40,671 bases of DNA from the NCBI RefSeq assembly GCF_000969415.1, contig NZ_JZEX01000023.1:1-40671 (forward strand), written 5' to 3'. Of the stretch, positions 7,609 to 15,082 are shown piece after piece. Each line of letters opens with the position of its first letter. Positions within the stretch are counted from its first letter, which is position 1. This DNA comes from Devosia geojensis. GTDB taxonomy: Bacteria; Pseudomonadota; Alphaproteobacteria; Rhizobiales; Devosiaceae. The position numbers and the translations under genes are program-made. The notes under the pieces are model-generated. The model searched no databases. It was given only the letters and a program-made list of their open reading frames with translations, and had not been told where the DNA came from.

Positions 7609-7860
7609 CTACTCGGCCTTCCTCTTGGTGCGCAGCGCTGCAAGCTCCTTGCGCAGCTGGTCGATCTCCTCGCCCTGCACCTGGACGAGCTCGCGCAGCG
7701 CGTCGAAATCCTCGCGCTTGACGAGGTCCATGTCGGCGACGATCCGCTTGGCCTGCGACTTGACGACGGTCTCGACCTCGCGGCGCACGCCGTCGGCAAC
7801 GCCCGCGGCCTCGTTCATCAGGCGCCCGAGATCGTCGAAAATCCTGTTGTTCTGGGCCAT
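7609..7860 (-). CDS. ubiK: Ubiquinone biosynthesis accessory factor UbiK
   Basis: An 83-residue protein of the UbiK/YqiC (BMFP) family, which assists the late steps of ubiquinone synthesis. The start MAQNNRIFDDLGRLMNEAAG is the amphipathic N-terminus that contacts lipid, followed by an acidic/basic helix and a C-terminal coiled coil (VKREDFDALRELVQVQGEEI) that trimerises in relatives. AAGGAG lies about nine bases before the ATG. It is divergent from lgt across 97 bases. The ubiquinone link fits the cytochrome bc1 genes elsewhere in the window only in a general way. Confidence 0.85.
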   Translation of the reverse strand: MAQNNRIFDDLGRLMNEAAGVADGVRREVETVVKSQAKRIVADMDLVKREDFDALRELVQVQGEEIDQLRKELAALRTKRKAE

Positions 7861-7957
7861 GGGCCGGCTCCTTGATTGAAGGCCGCGGCAATGCCGCAAT
7901 CGGTCGTGTCCTATGTAGGCCCTGGCGCCCGACTTGACCAGAGCGGGCGAAGCGGCA

Positions 7958-8803
7958 ATGGTCCGCGCGAGCCCTCATGGAGCCCGCCCCTTGCCTTTTC
8001 CCGAGATCGATCCCGTCGCTTTCGCCATTGGACCGCTGGTCGTGCGCTGGTATGCGCTCGCCTATCTTGCCGGCGTGCTGCTGGGTGCGCTCTATGGCCG
8101 CATGCTTTTGAAGCGCCGCGCGCTCTGGGCCGACAATTCCCCGCCCTTCGCGCCCGACGACATCTGGGACTTCGCCTTCTGGGCGATCATCGGCATCATC
8201 GTGGGCGGACGCGTGGCCTACGTGCTCTTCTACAACCTGCCCCAATACCTCGCGAACCCCATGGAGATCTTCGCGCTCTGGGACGGGGGCATGGCCTTCC
8301 ACGGCGGCATGATCGGACTGATGCTGGCGGTGATCCTCTTTACGAGGAAACGCGGGGGCAACCTCCTCTCCTCGCTTGACCTCCTAGCCGCCATCGGCAC
8401 CATCGGCATCTTCCTGGGGCGCATCGCCAACTTCATCAACGCCGAGCTTTTCGGCGCGCCGACCGACCTGCCTTGGGGCGTGGTCTTCCCGACCGATCCG
8501 CTGGGCGTGCCGCGCCACCCCAGCCAGCTCTACGAAGCGGCGCTGGAGGGCCTCATACTCTTCCTCGTCATCCGCTACGCCACCCATGTCGCCCATGCGC
8601 TGCGCCGGCCGGGGCTGGTCGCCGGCATCTTCGGCATCGGCTATGGGCTGTCGCGCTTCGCGGTGGAGTTCGTACGCCTGCCGGATGCGCAACTGGGCTA
8701 TCTCTACGGCGGGTGGCTGACCATGGGACAGGTCCTGAGCCTGCCCATGATCCTGGCCGGCCTCTGCCTCATCGCCTACGCCATGAGGTCCCGCCGTGCC
8801 TGA
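7958..8803 (+). CDS. lgt: Prolipoprotein diacylglyceryl transferase
   Basis: A 281-residue inner-membrane enzyme that transfers diacylglyceryl from phosphatidylglycerol to the lipobox Cys of prolipoproteins, the first step of lipoprotein maturation. The family signature GRIANFINAELFG is at residues 154-166, and the periplasmic-side DGGMAFHGGMIG (about 109-120) holds the catalytic His region. Seven hydrophobic segments and HPSQLYEA are also present. The frame opens at a TTG (7934), but the ATG at 7958 is the more likely start; neither has a strong ribosome site. The last eight bases overlap the next gene. Confidence 0.95.
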   Translation: MVRASPHGARPLPFPEIDPVAFAIGPLVVRWYALAYLAGVLLGALYGRMLLKRRALWADNSPPFAPDDIWDFAFWAIIGIIVGGRVAYVLFYNLPQYLANPMEIFALWDGGMAFHGGMIGLMLAVILFTRKRGGNLLSSLDLLAAIGTIGIFLGRIANFINAELFGAPTDLPWGVVFPTDPLGVPRHPSQLYEAALEGLILFLVIRYATHVAHALRRPGLVAGIFGIGYGLSRFAVEFVRLPDAQLGYLYGGWLTMGQVLSLPMILAGLCLIAYAMRSRRA

Positions 8804-9881
8804 GGCCACCGAAAAGAGCCTCGGCGAGCTCATCGACCTGCAGATCGAGAGCAGCGGGCCAATGTCGATCGCCAACTACATGGGCCTCTGCCTCACCCAT
8901 CCGGCCAAGGGCTACTACCGCAAGGCCGATCCGCTGGGGGCCGGCGGCGACTTCGTGACGGCGCCCGAGATCAGCCAAATGTTCGGCGAGCTCATCGGCT
9001 TCTTCTTCGTCAACCTCTGGCAGCAGATGGACGAGCCCAAGGCCTTCACCCTCCTGGAGCTCGGGCCCGGACGCGGCACGCTGATGGCCGACATGCTGCG
9101 GGTCGCCTGCCGCGCGACCGGCTTTCGCGATGCGCTGGACCTGCGGCTCTTCGAGACCAACCCGGAGCTGATCGCGCAGCAGAATGCGCGGCTCGAGGCG
9201 TACGACCCCAAATGGATCGACAGTTTCGAGAAGGTCGGCGACGGGCCGCTGCTGGTGGTCGCCAACGAGTTCTTCGACGCCCTGCCGATCCGCCAGTTCG
9301 TCAGGGGCAAGGACGGCTGGCACGAGCGGATGGTCGGGCTGCGGGAGGGCAAGCGCGCCTTCGGGCTGTCACCGACGCCAATTCCCGCAAGCGCCATGCC
9401 CGAGGCGGTGCAGAGCGCTGGCGAAGGCGAGGTGCTGGAGGTCGGCATCGCCGGCGGCGAGGTGATGAACCGGCTCTCCACCCAGGTCGCGCGGCTCGGT
9501 GGGGCGATCCTCGCCATCGACTACGGCTATGGCCGCACGCAGACGGGCGAAACGCTGCAGGCAGTGCGCAGGCACAAATACGCCGACCCGCTGGAGGCGC
9601 CGGGCGAAGCGGACATCTCCGCCCATGTGGACTTCGAGGCGCTGGCGACGGTCGCGCGGCGGGCGGGGCTGGCGGTGCAGCCGCTGGCGAACCAGGGTGC
9701 GTTCCTCAAGAGCCTCGGCATCGGCGAACGGGCCAAGATGCTCTCGGCCGCCAATCCCGGCTCGGCCAGGGACATCGCGGCGGCACAGGAACGGCTGACG
9801 GGAGGAGATGCGATGGGCGAACTCTTCAAGGTGCTGTGCGCGGCAAGCCCCGGATTGCAGCCGCAGGGATTCGCCCCGTGA
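8796..9881 (+). CDS. MidA/NDUFAF7-type protein arginine methyltransferase
   Basis: A 361-residue SAM-dependent methyltransferase of the DUF185/COG1565 family. MSIANYMGLCLTHPAKGYY is the family N-terminal signature, and ALGPGRGT-like LELGPGRGTLMADML is the SAM-binding motif I. NEFFDALPIRQF contains the conserved NEFxDxxP substrate segment, and DYGYGR follows later. The mitochondrial relative methylates an Arg of complex I subunit NDUFS2; the bacterial target is not established. The start is GTG at 8796, supported by GAGGT seven to eight bases upstream, and lies inside the lgt end. The stop overlaps pgeF as GTGA, so lgt, this gene and pgeF form one coupled operon. Confidence 0.9.
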   Translation: MPEATEKSLGELIDLQIESSGPMSIANYMGLCLTHPAKGYYRKADPLGAGGDFVTAPEISQMFGELIGFFFVNLWQQMDEPKAFTLLELGPGRGTLMADMLRVACRATGFRDALDLRLFETNPELIAQQNARLEAYDPKWIDSFEKVGDGPLLVVANEFFDALPIRQFVRGKDGWHERMVGLREGKRAFGLSPTPIPASAMPEAVQSAGEGEVLEVGIAGGEVMNRLSTQVARLGGAILAIDYGYGRTQTGETLQAVRRHKYADPLEAPGEADISAHVDFEALATVARRAGLAVQPLANQGAFLKSLGIGERAKMLSAANPGSARDIAAAQERLTGGDAMGELFKVLCAASPGLQPQGFAP

Positions 9882-10648
9882 GCGCGCCGTTCGAGACGAG
9901 CCCCGACCTTTCCGCCCTGCCCCGACTGAAGCACGGCTTCTTCGGGCGGCGCGGAGGCGTTTCGACCGGAGACTTCACCTCGCTCAACATCTCCGAAGCC
10001 TCCGAGGACGACCCCGGTACTGTGGCGGAAAACCGCTGCCGTATCGCCGAGGCGATGGGCTTTACGCCGAGCCATCTGGCGACGCTGCGCCAGGTGCATT
10101 CGGCGCGTGTGGTGTCTCTCGCCGCCCCGACCGAGCCGGGCGCGCGCCCGGAAGCGGATGCGATGGTGACGAGGACGCGCGGACTGCTCATCGGCATCGT
10201 CACCGCCGACTGCGCGCCGATCCTCCTCGCCGACCCCGAGACCGGCGTGATCGGCGCCGCCCATGCCGGCTGGCCCGGAGCGCGGGCGGGCATCTCCGCC
10301 GCGACGGTCGATGCGATGGTGGCATTAGGCGCAGAGCCCGGCCGCATCGTCGCCGCCATCGGCCCGACCATCTCGGCGGCCAACTACGAAGTGGGGCCGC
10401 AGTTCATGGCCGAGTTCCTCGCGCACCGGCCGGAAGCGGAGGCGTTCTTCTCGGTGGGTCCGGGCGGGCGCGAGCACTTCGATCTTTCCGGGTTCGTCGC
10501 GGCGCAGCTGCGGGCAGCGGGCGTCGCGGCGGTCGAGATCGCAGGCGGGTGCACCTATGGCAGCCCCGAGCGGTACTTCTCCCATCGCTATGCGACGCAC
10601 CACGGCGGGTCGACCGGGCGGCAGCTCTCGGTGATCGGGCTGGTGTGA
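9878..10648 (+). CDS. pgeF: Peptidoglycan editing factor PgeF
   Basis: A 256-residue protein of the YfiH/DUF152 family (once called multicopper polyphenol oxidase), which corrects wrong L-Ser for L-Ala incorporation in peptidoglycan precursors and has purine nucleoside phosphorylase-like activity in relatives. The three metal ligands are in place: His in RQVHSARV, Cys in TADCAPIL and His in AHAGWPG. The C-terminus has CTYGSPERYFSHR. The start is GTG, overlapping the upstream stop as GTGA, with CAGGGA about eight bases before it. No ATG lies near the family N-terminus, so GTG is well supported. Confidence 0.92.
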   Translation: MSAPFETSPDLSALPRLKHGFFGRRGGVSTGDFTSLNISEASEDDPGTVAENRCRIAEAMGFTPSHLATLRQVHSARVVSLAAPTEPGARPEADAMVTRTRGLLIGIVTADCAPILLADPETGVIGAAHAGWPGARAGISAATVDAMVALGAEPGRIVAAIGPTISAANYEVGPQFMAEFLAHRPEAEAFFSVGPGGREHFDLSGFVAAQLRAAGVAAVEIAGGCTYGSPERYFSHRYATHHGGSTGRQLSVIGLV

Positions 10649-10680
10649 GGTTCCCTCTCCTCTGGGAGATAGGGGGAGCC

Positions 10681-10825
10681 GTGCCCCCCGGTCGAAAGCC
10701 GGGATCCAGCCCTGAATGCATCAGCGGGCGCGAGAAGAGCGGACGTACGATCTTTCCTGCCCCGTTCACACACCTTGCGGCTGGCGCAGCATCTCAGGAT
10801 GGGCCCCGGCCTTCGCCGGGGTGAC
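10681..10825. repeat. Dispersed palindromic element, type 1 copy a
   Basis: A 145-base element with inverted ends. Its left end has the GGTCGAAAGCCGGGATCC hairpin, its right end GGCCCCGGCCTTCGCCGGGG then TGAC. The interior carries AGCCCTGAATGCATC, AGAGCGG, TTCCTGCCCCGTTCA, ACACCTTGCGG and GCATCTCAGGATGGG. The copy at 37286-37418 keeps all of these in the same order. Together with the next repeat it fills most of the 457-base gap between pgeF and prs; the remaining 160 bases before prs must hold the prs promoter, which I cannot place securely. Confidence 0.75.
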
Positions 10826-10863
10826 ATCGCGGGTGGTGGCAGGATGGTGCCCCTCTCACAGGG

Positions 10864-10941
10864 GTCATTCCCGCGAAAGCGGGAACCTCTGTTTTCCATT
10901 ACCCGCCCGCAAACGGAGGTCCCCGCTTTCGCGGGGATGAC
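10864..10941. repeat. Dispersed palindromic element, type 2 copy a
   Basis: A 78-base inverted pair. The left arm starts GTCATTCCCGCGAAAGCGGG and continues AACCTCTGTTT. The right arm is AAACGGAGGTCCCCGCTTTC, then GCGGGGATGAC. Each arm is itself a CGCGAAAGCG hairpin. The two arms differ from each other (TTCCC with CTCTG versus CCCC with CGGAGG), and the same asymmetry appears in the copy at 17307-17382, which lies in the opposite orientation. Confidence 0.8.
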
Positions 10942-11105
10942 ACCGGTGGGTGAGCGGACTGCCCATGCCGCCCCCTTCACCACCGCCGAAATTCGTTCAT
11001 ACAACCGACATTTGGCCGATTGCCTATCGGCGCGGGGGCCGGTAAAGGTGCGCGCAACTGGGGTGCGCCCGACGGCCGGCGCATGTTGAGAACAGGGACA
11101 CCGCC

Positions 11106-12038
11106 ATGAAACTGGTAACCGGCAACTCCAACCGGGCGCTAGCGGAGGCGGTCGTCGACTATCTCGAACTGCCGCTGACCGACTGCACGGTCAAACGCTT
11201 CGCCGACAAGGAAATCTTCGTCGAGATCCACGAGAACGTGCGCGGCGAAGACGTCTTCATCCTGCAGTCGACCTCATATCCGGCCAACGACAACCTGATG
11301 GAGCTGCTCATCATCTGCGATGCGCTGCGCCGCTCCTCGGCCCGACGCATCACCGCGGTGCTCCCCTATTTCGGCTATGCTCGGCAGGACCGCAAATCGG
11401 CTTCCCGCACGCCCATTTCGGCCAAGCTCGTTTCCAACCTCATCACCGAAGCCGGCGCCAACCGGGTGCTGACCCTCGACCTTCACGCCGACCAGATCCA
11501 GGGCTTCTTCGACATCCCGACGGATAACCTGTTTTCGGCGCCGGTGTTCGTGCGCGACATCCGCGAGCACTACGACGTCAACAACGTGATGATCGTTTCG
11601 CCCGACGTCGGCGGCGTCAAGCGCGCCCGCAACGTCGCGAGCCGGATCGGCGCGAACCTCGCCATCGTCGACAAGCGCCGCCCGCGTGCCGGCGTCTCGG
11701 AAGTGATGAACATCATCGGCGACGTCGAGGGACAGGCCTGCATCCTCATCGACGACATCGTCGATTCGGGCGGAACCCTCGTCAATGCCGCCGAGGCGCT
11801 CTTGAAGGCCGGTGCCAAGGAAGTCTCGGCCTACATCACCCATGGCGTCCTCTCGGAGGGCGCCGGCCAGCGCATCGGCAACTCCAAGCTCAAGGAACTG
11901 GTGGTGACCGACTCGATCGAGGCGACCGACGAGGTCAAATCGACCGCCAACATCCGCAAGCTCTCGATCGCGCCACTGCTCGGCGAAGCCATCGCCCGCA
12001 CGGCGAGCGAGCAGTCGGTCTCGAGCCTGCTGGATTAG
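11106..12038 (+). CDS. prs: Ribose-phosphate pyrophosphokinase
   Basis: A 310-residue PRPP synthase, which makes PRPP from ribose 5-phosphate and ATP for nucleotide, His and Trp synthesis. The N-terminus [16 protein letters not shown] is typical. [12 protein letters not shown] supplies the ATP-binding flexible region, [13 protein letters not shown] the divalent-metal His, and DDIVDSGGT (216-224) the PRPP loop. The length is that of class I enzymes. apt at 25032-25580 in this window uses its product. AGGGACA lies upstream of the ATG. Confidence 0.97.
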   Translation: MKLVTGNSNRALAEAVVDYLELPLTDCTVKRFADKEIFVEIHENVRGEDVFILQSTSYPANDNLMELLIICDALRRSSARRITAVLPYFGYARQDRKSASRTPISAKLVSNLITEAGANRVLTLDLHADQIQGFFDIPTDNLFSAPVFVRDIREHYDVNNVMIVSPDVGGVKRARNVASRIGANLAIVDKRRPRAGVSEVMNIIGDVEGQACILIDDIVDSGGTLVNAAEALLKAGAKEVSAYITHGVLSEGAGQRIGNSKLKELVVTDSIEATDEVKSTANIRKLSIAPLLGEAIARTASEQSVSSLLD

Positions 12039-12085
12039 GGTTTCCATACGTTACCGCTCCCCCTCCCCCTGAGGCCATCGCACAT

Positions 12086-12261
12086 GGCACGTTCTTCCCC
12101 TCTCCCCTTGAGGGAGAGGGACAGATTTTCCGCGTTCAGCGGAAAATCAGGGTGAGGGGTCCGCGATGTCGCAACAAGGGCCGGCGCCTGCGGCGGCACC
12201 GCTGACCCCTCATCCGCCCTTCGGGCACCTTCTCCCTCAAGGGGAGAAGGGAAAACGTGCC
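12086..12261. repeat. Large inverted-repeat element after prs
   Basis: Outer arms start GGCACGTTCTTCCCCTCTCC at 12086 and end, inverted, at 12261 (GGGAAAACGTGCC). Each arm contains its own hairpin around CTTGAGGGAG / CTCCCTCAAG, and the arms continue to ACCCCT near the centre. The centre holds TTTTCCGCGTTCAGCGGAAAA. It lies 48 bases after the prs stop and may end prs transcription by structure. It takes up half of the 344-base gap before 12383; an ECF-type promoter fills part of the rest. Confidence 0.7.
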
Positions 12262-12310
12262 AGACGCCAGCTATCGGCGTGTGCGATTTCTCGTCTGAAA
12301 CCGGCCACCC

Positions 12311-12337
12311 TGTCGAAATCGCCGATCCTCGCGCGAC
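12311..12337 (+). promoter_or_regulatory. ECF42-type promoter for the first DGPF gene
   Basis: TGTCGA (12311-12316), a 17-base spacer, then CGAC (12334-12337), 46 bases before the ATG at 12383. As I recall, ECF42 sigma factors recognise TGTCGA at -35 and CGA/TC at -10, and a gene for such a factor lies 1.4 kb downstream. A near-identical element precedes the second DGPF gene: the 12-base stretch starting GTCGAA differs at one position, and CGACATT follows at the same distance. Confidence 0.7.
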
Positions 12338-12382
12338 ATTCTCATGCCGGGCTATGGTGCCCCGCGAGGAAGGAGAACGGCG

Positions 12383-12829
12383 ATGCGATACATGCTGATG
12401 CTTTATGCCGACGAGAAGGTGGGTACCTCGATCCCCGCCGAGCAGATGGCCAAGGCCATGGAGACGATGTACGCCTACCACGAGGCGCTTGGGAAGGCCG
12501 GGGCGTTCGTTGCGACCTCGGCGCTGGCGCCGACCTGGAATTCCAAGACCATCCACATGCGAGGCGGCGAGGTCCGCCAGCTCGATGACGGCGCTTTCGT
12601 CAACGAGGGCGGCGAGCTCAAGGTCGAGGACGGGCCCTATGTCGAGACGCGCGAGCAGCTCGGCGGCTATTTCATCATCGAGGCGACCGACATGGACGAG
12701 GCGCTGAAGTGGGCGGCGCGCTGCCCGGCGGCGCAATGGGGACCGATCGAGGTGCGCCCGCTGGTCAACACCGTCGACCATTTCGGCAAGGCCTGGTGCG
12801 CCACGGACGGGAACGTGCCGGTCTCGTAA
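12383..12829 (+). CDS. DGPF/YCII-related protein 1
   Basis: A 148-residue protein of the YCII-related (DGPF) family, a dimeric alpha/beta ferredoxin-like fold. MRYMLMLYADEK is the typical N-terminus, and EDGPYVETREQLGGYFIIEA (about 86-105) is the DGPF motif, with Tyr for Phe. AARCPAAQWGPIEVRPL is the conserved C-terminal strand. The DGPF family has no settled biochemistry. It is known for linkage to ECF42 sigma factors, as here. The start ATG at 12383 has AAGGAG eight bases upstream; the frame is open to 12344 but without family similarity. A putative ECF42 promoter lies just upstream. Confidence 0.88.
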   Translation: MRYMLMLYADEKVGTSIPAEQMAKAMETMYAYHEALGKAGAFVATSALAPTWNSKTIHMRGGEVRQLDDGAFVNEGGELKVEDGPYVETREQLGGYFIIEATDMDEALKWAARCPAAQWGPIEVRPLVNTVDHFGKAWCATDGNVPVS

Positions 12830-12844
12830 AAAAGAATGCGCAAA

Positions 12845-12871
12845 AGTCGAATTCGCCAACACCGCCCCGAC
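12845..12871 (+). promoter_or_regulatory. ECF42-type promoter for the second DGPF gene
   Basis: AGTCGA (12845-12850), a 17-base spacer and CGAC (12868-12871), 52 bases before the ATG at 12923. Spacing and flanks match the element at 12311-12337. The -10 part lies in the left arm of a near-perfect inverted repeat, ACACCG-CCCCGAC / GTCGGGG-CA-CGGTGT (12859-12894), which the upstream promoter does not have. Confidence 0.65.
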
Positions 12872-12922
12872 ATTGTAGCGTCGGGGCACGGTGTTCCGGC
12901 GAGAACGATGAGGAAAATTTCC

Positions 12923-13261
12923 ATGCGCTACATGATGCTGATCCACAACGACGATGAAGCATACGCCACTGCCCCGCAGGAGGTTTACGCCGAATGGGCC
13001 GCCTTCAACGAGGCATTGAACAAGGCCGACGCCGTTCCGGGGCTGCGCCTCAAGGAGGCGTCGGCTGCAACGACCGTGCGCAGCCGCAACGGCAAGACGG
13101 ACGTGCTCGACGGCCCCTATATCGAGGCGCGCGAGCAGCTCGCCGGCTACTTCATCATCGACGTGCCGAGCCTCGATGAAGCCATCGCCTGGGCGCAGCG
13201 CTGCCCCAGCGTCAAGTACGGCTCGATCGAGATCCGCCCGATCGTCGATCCGCACAGCTGA
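12923..13261 (+). CDS. DGPF/YCII-related protein 2
   Basis: A 112-residue paralogue of the preceding gene, shorter at both ends. It starts MRYMMLIHNDDEAYATAP and carries LDGPYIEAREQLAGYFIIDV as its DGPF motif and AQRCPSVKYGSIEIRPI as its last strand. The ATG at 12923 gives the family N-terminus and has GAGGA about ten bases upstream; an in-frame ATG at 12908 would add five residues. The 93-base gap to the first copy holds a second ECF42-type promoter, so this gene and those after it can be transcribed apart from the first. Confidence 0.88.
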   Translation: MRYMMLIHNDDEAYATAPQEVYAEWAAFNEALNKADAVPGLRLKEASAATTVRSRNGKTDVLDGPYIEAREQLAGYFIIDVPSLDEAIAWAQRCPSVKYGSIEIRPIVDPHS

Positions 13262-13277
13262 AAACGGGGAGGGCAAG

Positions 13278-13733
13278 ATGATGAATCCGCGAATGACCCA
13301 TCCCGTCATGCTGCTGCCCGACGCCATGAAGGCGCTGCATGCGCTGAGCAGGGCCGCCTCCGGCGTCCCACCGGTGCTGCAGCAGCTCGTGCACCTGAGA
13401 GCCAGCCAGATCAACGGCTGCAGCGTCTGCGTCGAGATGCACTCCGAAGAGCTGAAGAGAGAAGGCGAGAGCGACAAGCGCATCTTCGCCGTCGCGGCCT
13501 GGCGCGAGTCGCCCTGGTTCGACGACGATGAACGGGCCGCGCTTGCCTTGACCGAAGCGGTGACGCGTATCGCCGACAAGGCCGACCCGGTTCCGGACGA
13601 GATCTGGAACGAGGCGGCGCGGCACTTCGATGAAGCAACGCTCGCCGCTCTCGTCATCCAGATCGGCGCGATCAACATCTGGAACCGCCTCAATGCGACG
13701 ACGCGCCAGGTGGCGGGACAATGGGCGGCGTGA
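13278..13733 (+). CDS. AhpD/carboxymuconolactone decarboxylase-like protein
   Basis: A 151-residue protein of the AhpD-like fold. The core motif NGCSVCVEMHSEEL (about 47-60) has C48-x2-C51 and H55, the redox pair and proton relay of alkylhydroperoxidase AhpD. The helices around AVAAWRESPWFDDDERAAL and LVIQIGAINIWNRLN are typical of this family. It is probably a disulfide peroxidase or reductase rather than a decarboxylase. GGGAGGG lies five to eight bases before the twin ATGs at 13278 and 13281. The end overlaps the sigma factor gene by 13 bases, so the two are probably co-translated. Confidence 0.88.
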   Translation: MMNPRMTHPVMLLPDAMKALHALSRAASGVPPVLQQLVHLRASQINGCSVCVEMHSEELKREGESDKRIFAVAAWRESPWFDDDERAALALTEAVTRIADKADPVPDEIWNEAARHFDEATLAALVIQIGAINIWNRLNATTRQVAGQWAA

Positions 13734-14992
13734 CCAGCGCCGCCCATCCAGTGAAGCGGGGCAACGAGGCGAGCCGGGCAGCCGAGCGCGTGGCGCGCGA
13801 AAGCTATGGCCGGCTCGTTGCCTTCCTCGCCGCCCGCACGCGAGACGTGGCGGGCGCCGAGGACGCGCTGGCCGAGGCGTTCGCCGCGGCGCTCAAGAGC
13901 TGGCCCGCCGACGGCGTGCCGGCCAATCCCGACGCCTGGCTGCTGACGGTCGCCCGCCGCCGCCAGGCCGACGCGGCCCGCAGGCGGCAGACCCGGCAGG
14001 CCGGCGAGGAGCACCTCAAGATGATGGCCGACGAGATGGAGGAAGCGGCCGGCAGCGCCGGCGATATTCCCGACCGGCGCCTGGCGCTGATGTTCGCCTG
14101 CGCCCACCCCGCCATCGAGAAGGGCATGCGGACGCCTCTCATCCTGCAGGCCATCCTGGGATTGACGGCGCAGGACATCGCAGCCGCATTCCTCATCCCG
14201 CCGGCCACCATGGGTCAGCGGCTGGTGCGTGCCAAATCGCGCCTGAAGGACGCGGGTATCCCCTTCGCCATTCCCGACAGCGACCAGCTGACCGAGCGGC
14301 TCGACGCCGTGCTCGACGCCATCTATGCCGCCTACACCAAGGGCTGGGCGGAGCTGGGCGAGCCCGGCGCGCCGCAGCTCGCCGAGGAAGCCATCTGGCT
14401 CGGCCGCCTGATCGTCTCGCTGCTGCCGGCCGAGCCCGAAGCCAAGGGCATGCTGGCGCTGATGCTTTATGCCGAGGCGCGCCGCGCTGCCCGGCGCGGC
14501 CCCGACGGCGCCTATGTTCCACTCGACGAACAGGACAGGGACCTCTGGGACGAAACGCTGATGGATGCGGCCGAGGCGCTGCTGCGGCAGGCCAACGCCG
14601 GCGGCCCTTCCGGCCGCTTTCAGATCGAGGCCGCAATCCAGTCCGCGCATGTGGCGCGGCTGAAGACCGGCGCGAACACCTGGCCGGCGATCCTGGCGCT
14701 CTACGACCACCTGCTGGCGCTGACCCAGTCGCCGGTGGTGGCGCTCAACCGTGCGGCGGCACAGGGCGAAATCGAGGGCCCCATTCCAGCCCTCGCCGCC
14801 ATCTCTCCCCTCGAAGGGGACAAGCGCATGGCCGGCTACCAGCCCTATTGGGCGCTCAAAGGCCATCTGTTGCGCAGGGCCGGCAACACGGCAGAGGCCC
14901 ATGAGGCGCTGACGATCGCCATGGGCCTATCCACCGACGCGGCGGTGCGGCGGTACCTGCAGGACCAGTTGAAGTCCTTGCCGAGCAACTAG
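13721..14992 (+). CDS. ECF42-type RNA polymerase sigma factor
   Basis: A 423-residue sigma factor, about twice the length of ordinary ECF sigmas. Region 2 covers about 22-90 (SYGRLVAFLAARTRDVAGAE, then DAWLLTVARRRQAD), region 4 about 120-175 (LTAQDIAAAFLIPPATMGQR with a helix-turn-helix). The DUF6596 part follows with AYTKGWAELG and GLLVLLLYAEARRAAR-like MLALMLYAEARRAAR, then a TPR-like C-terminal part with VVALNRAAAQGEIEGP. This layout, and adjacency to DGPF genes, is that of group ECF42, in which the C-terminal extension takes the place of an anti-sigma factor. The ATG at 13721 lies inside the upstream gene; GTG at 13730 is an alternative. Two ECF42-type promoters upstream imply autoregulation. 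Confidence 0.9.
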   Translation: MGGVTSAAHPVKRGNEASRAAERVARESYGRLVAFLAARTRDVAGAEDALAEAFAAALKSWPADGVPANPDAWLLTVARRRQADAARRRQTRQAGEEHLKMMADEMEEAAGSAGDIPDRRLALMFACAHPAIEKGMRTPLILQAILGLTAQDIAAAFLIPPATMGQRLVRAKSRLKDAGIPFAIPDSDQLTERLDAVLDAIYAAYTKGWAELGEPGAPQLAEEAIWLGRLIVSLLPAEPEAKGMLALMLYAEARRAARRGPDGAYVPLDEQDRDLWDETLMDAAEALLRQANAGGPSGRFQIEAAIQSAHVARLKTGANTWPAILALYDHLLALTQSPVVALNRAAAQGEIEGPIPALAAISPLEGDKRMAGYQPYWALKGHLLRRAGNTAEAHEALTIAMGLSTDAAVRRYLQDQLKSLPSN

Positions 14993-15082
14993 GGCCTCGG
15001 CCCGCAAGATCGGTCAAGCAGGCATGGACGGTACGCTCCTAAGGTGTTTGCGCCAACGGGGAGCAGAGTGCAGGGAACGAAG

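Noticed and set aside
10681..10941. Possible CRISPR-like repeat arrangement
   Set aside because: Repeats are inverted, of different types and without regular spacers of 30-40 bases; no cas gene is present.
10588..11004. Minus-strand frame with PAKAGT and RGND strings
   Set aside because: These strings come from translation of the palindromic repeats, not from a protein.
13278..13733. Annotation as gamma-carboxymuconolactone decarboxylase of the protocatechuate pathway
   Set aside because: The CxxC-x3-H site and the sigma-factor context fit an AhpD-like protein; no other protocatechuate gene is nearby.
12035..14902. Minus-strand open frame of about 955 codons
   Set aside because: It runs antisense across the ECF42 block and has low-complexity His, Arg, Gly and Glu content without any family motif. 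High GC content leaves such frames open opposite real genes.
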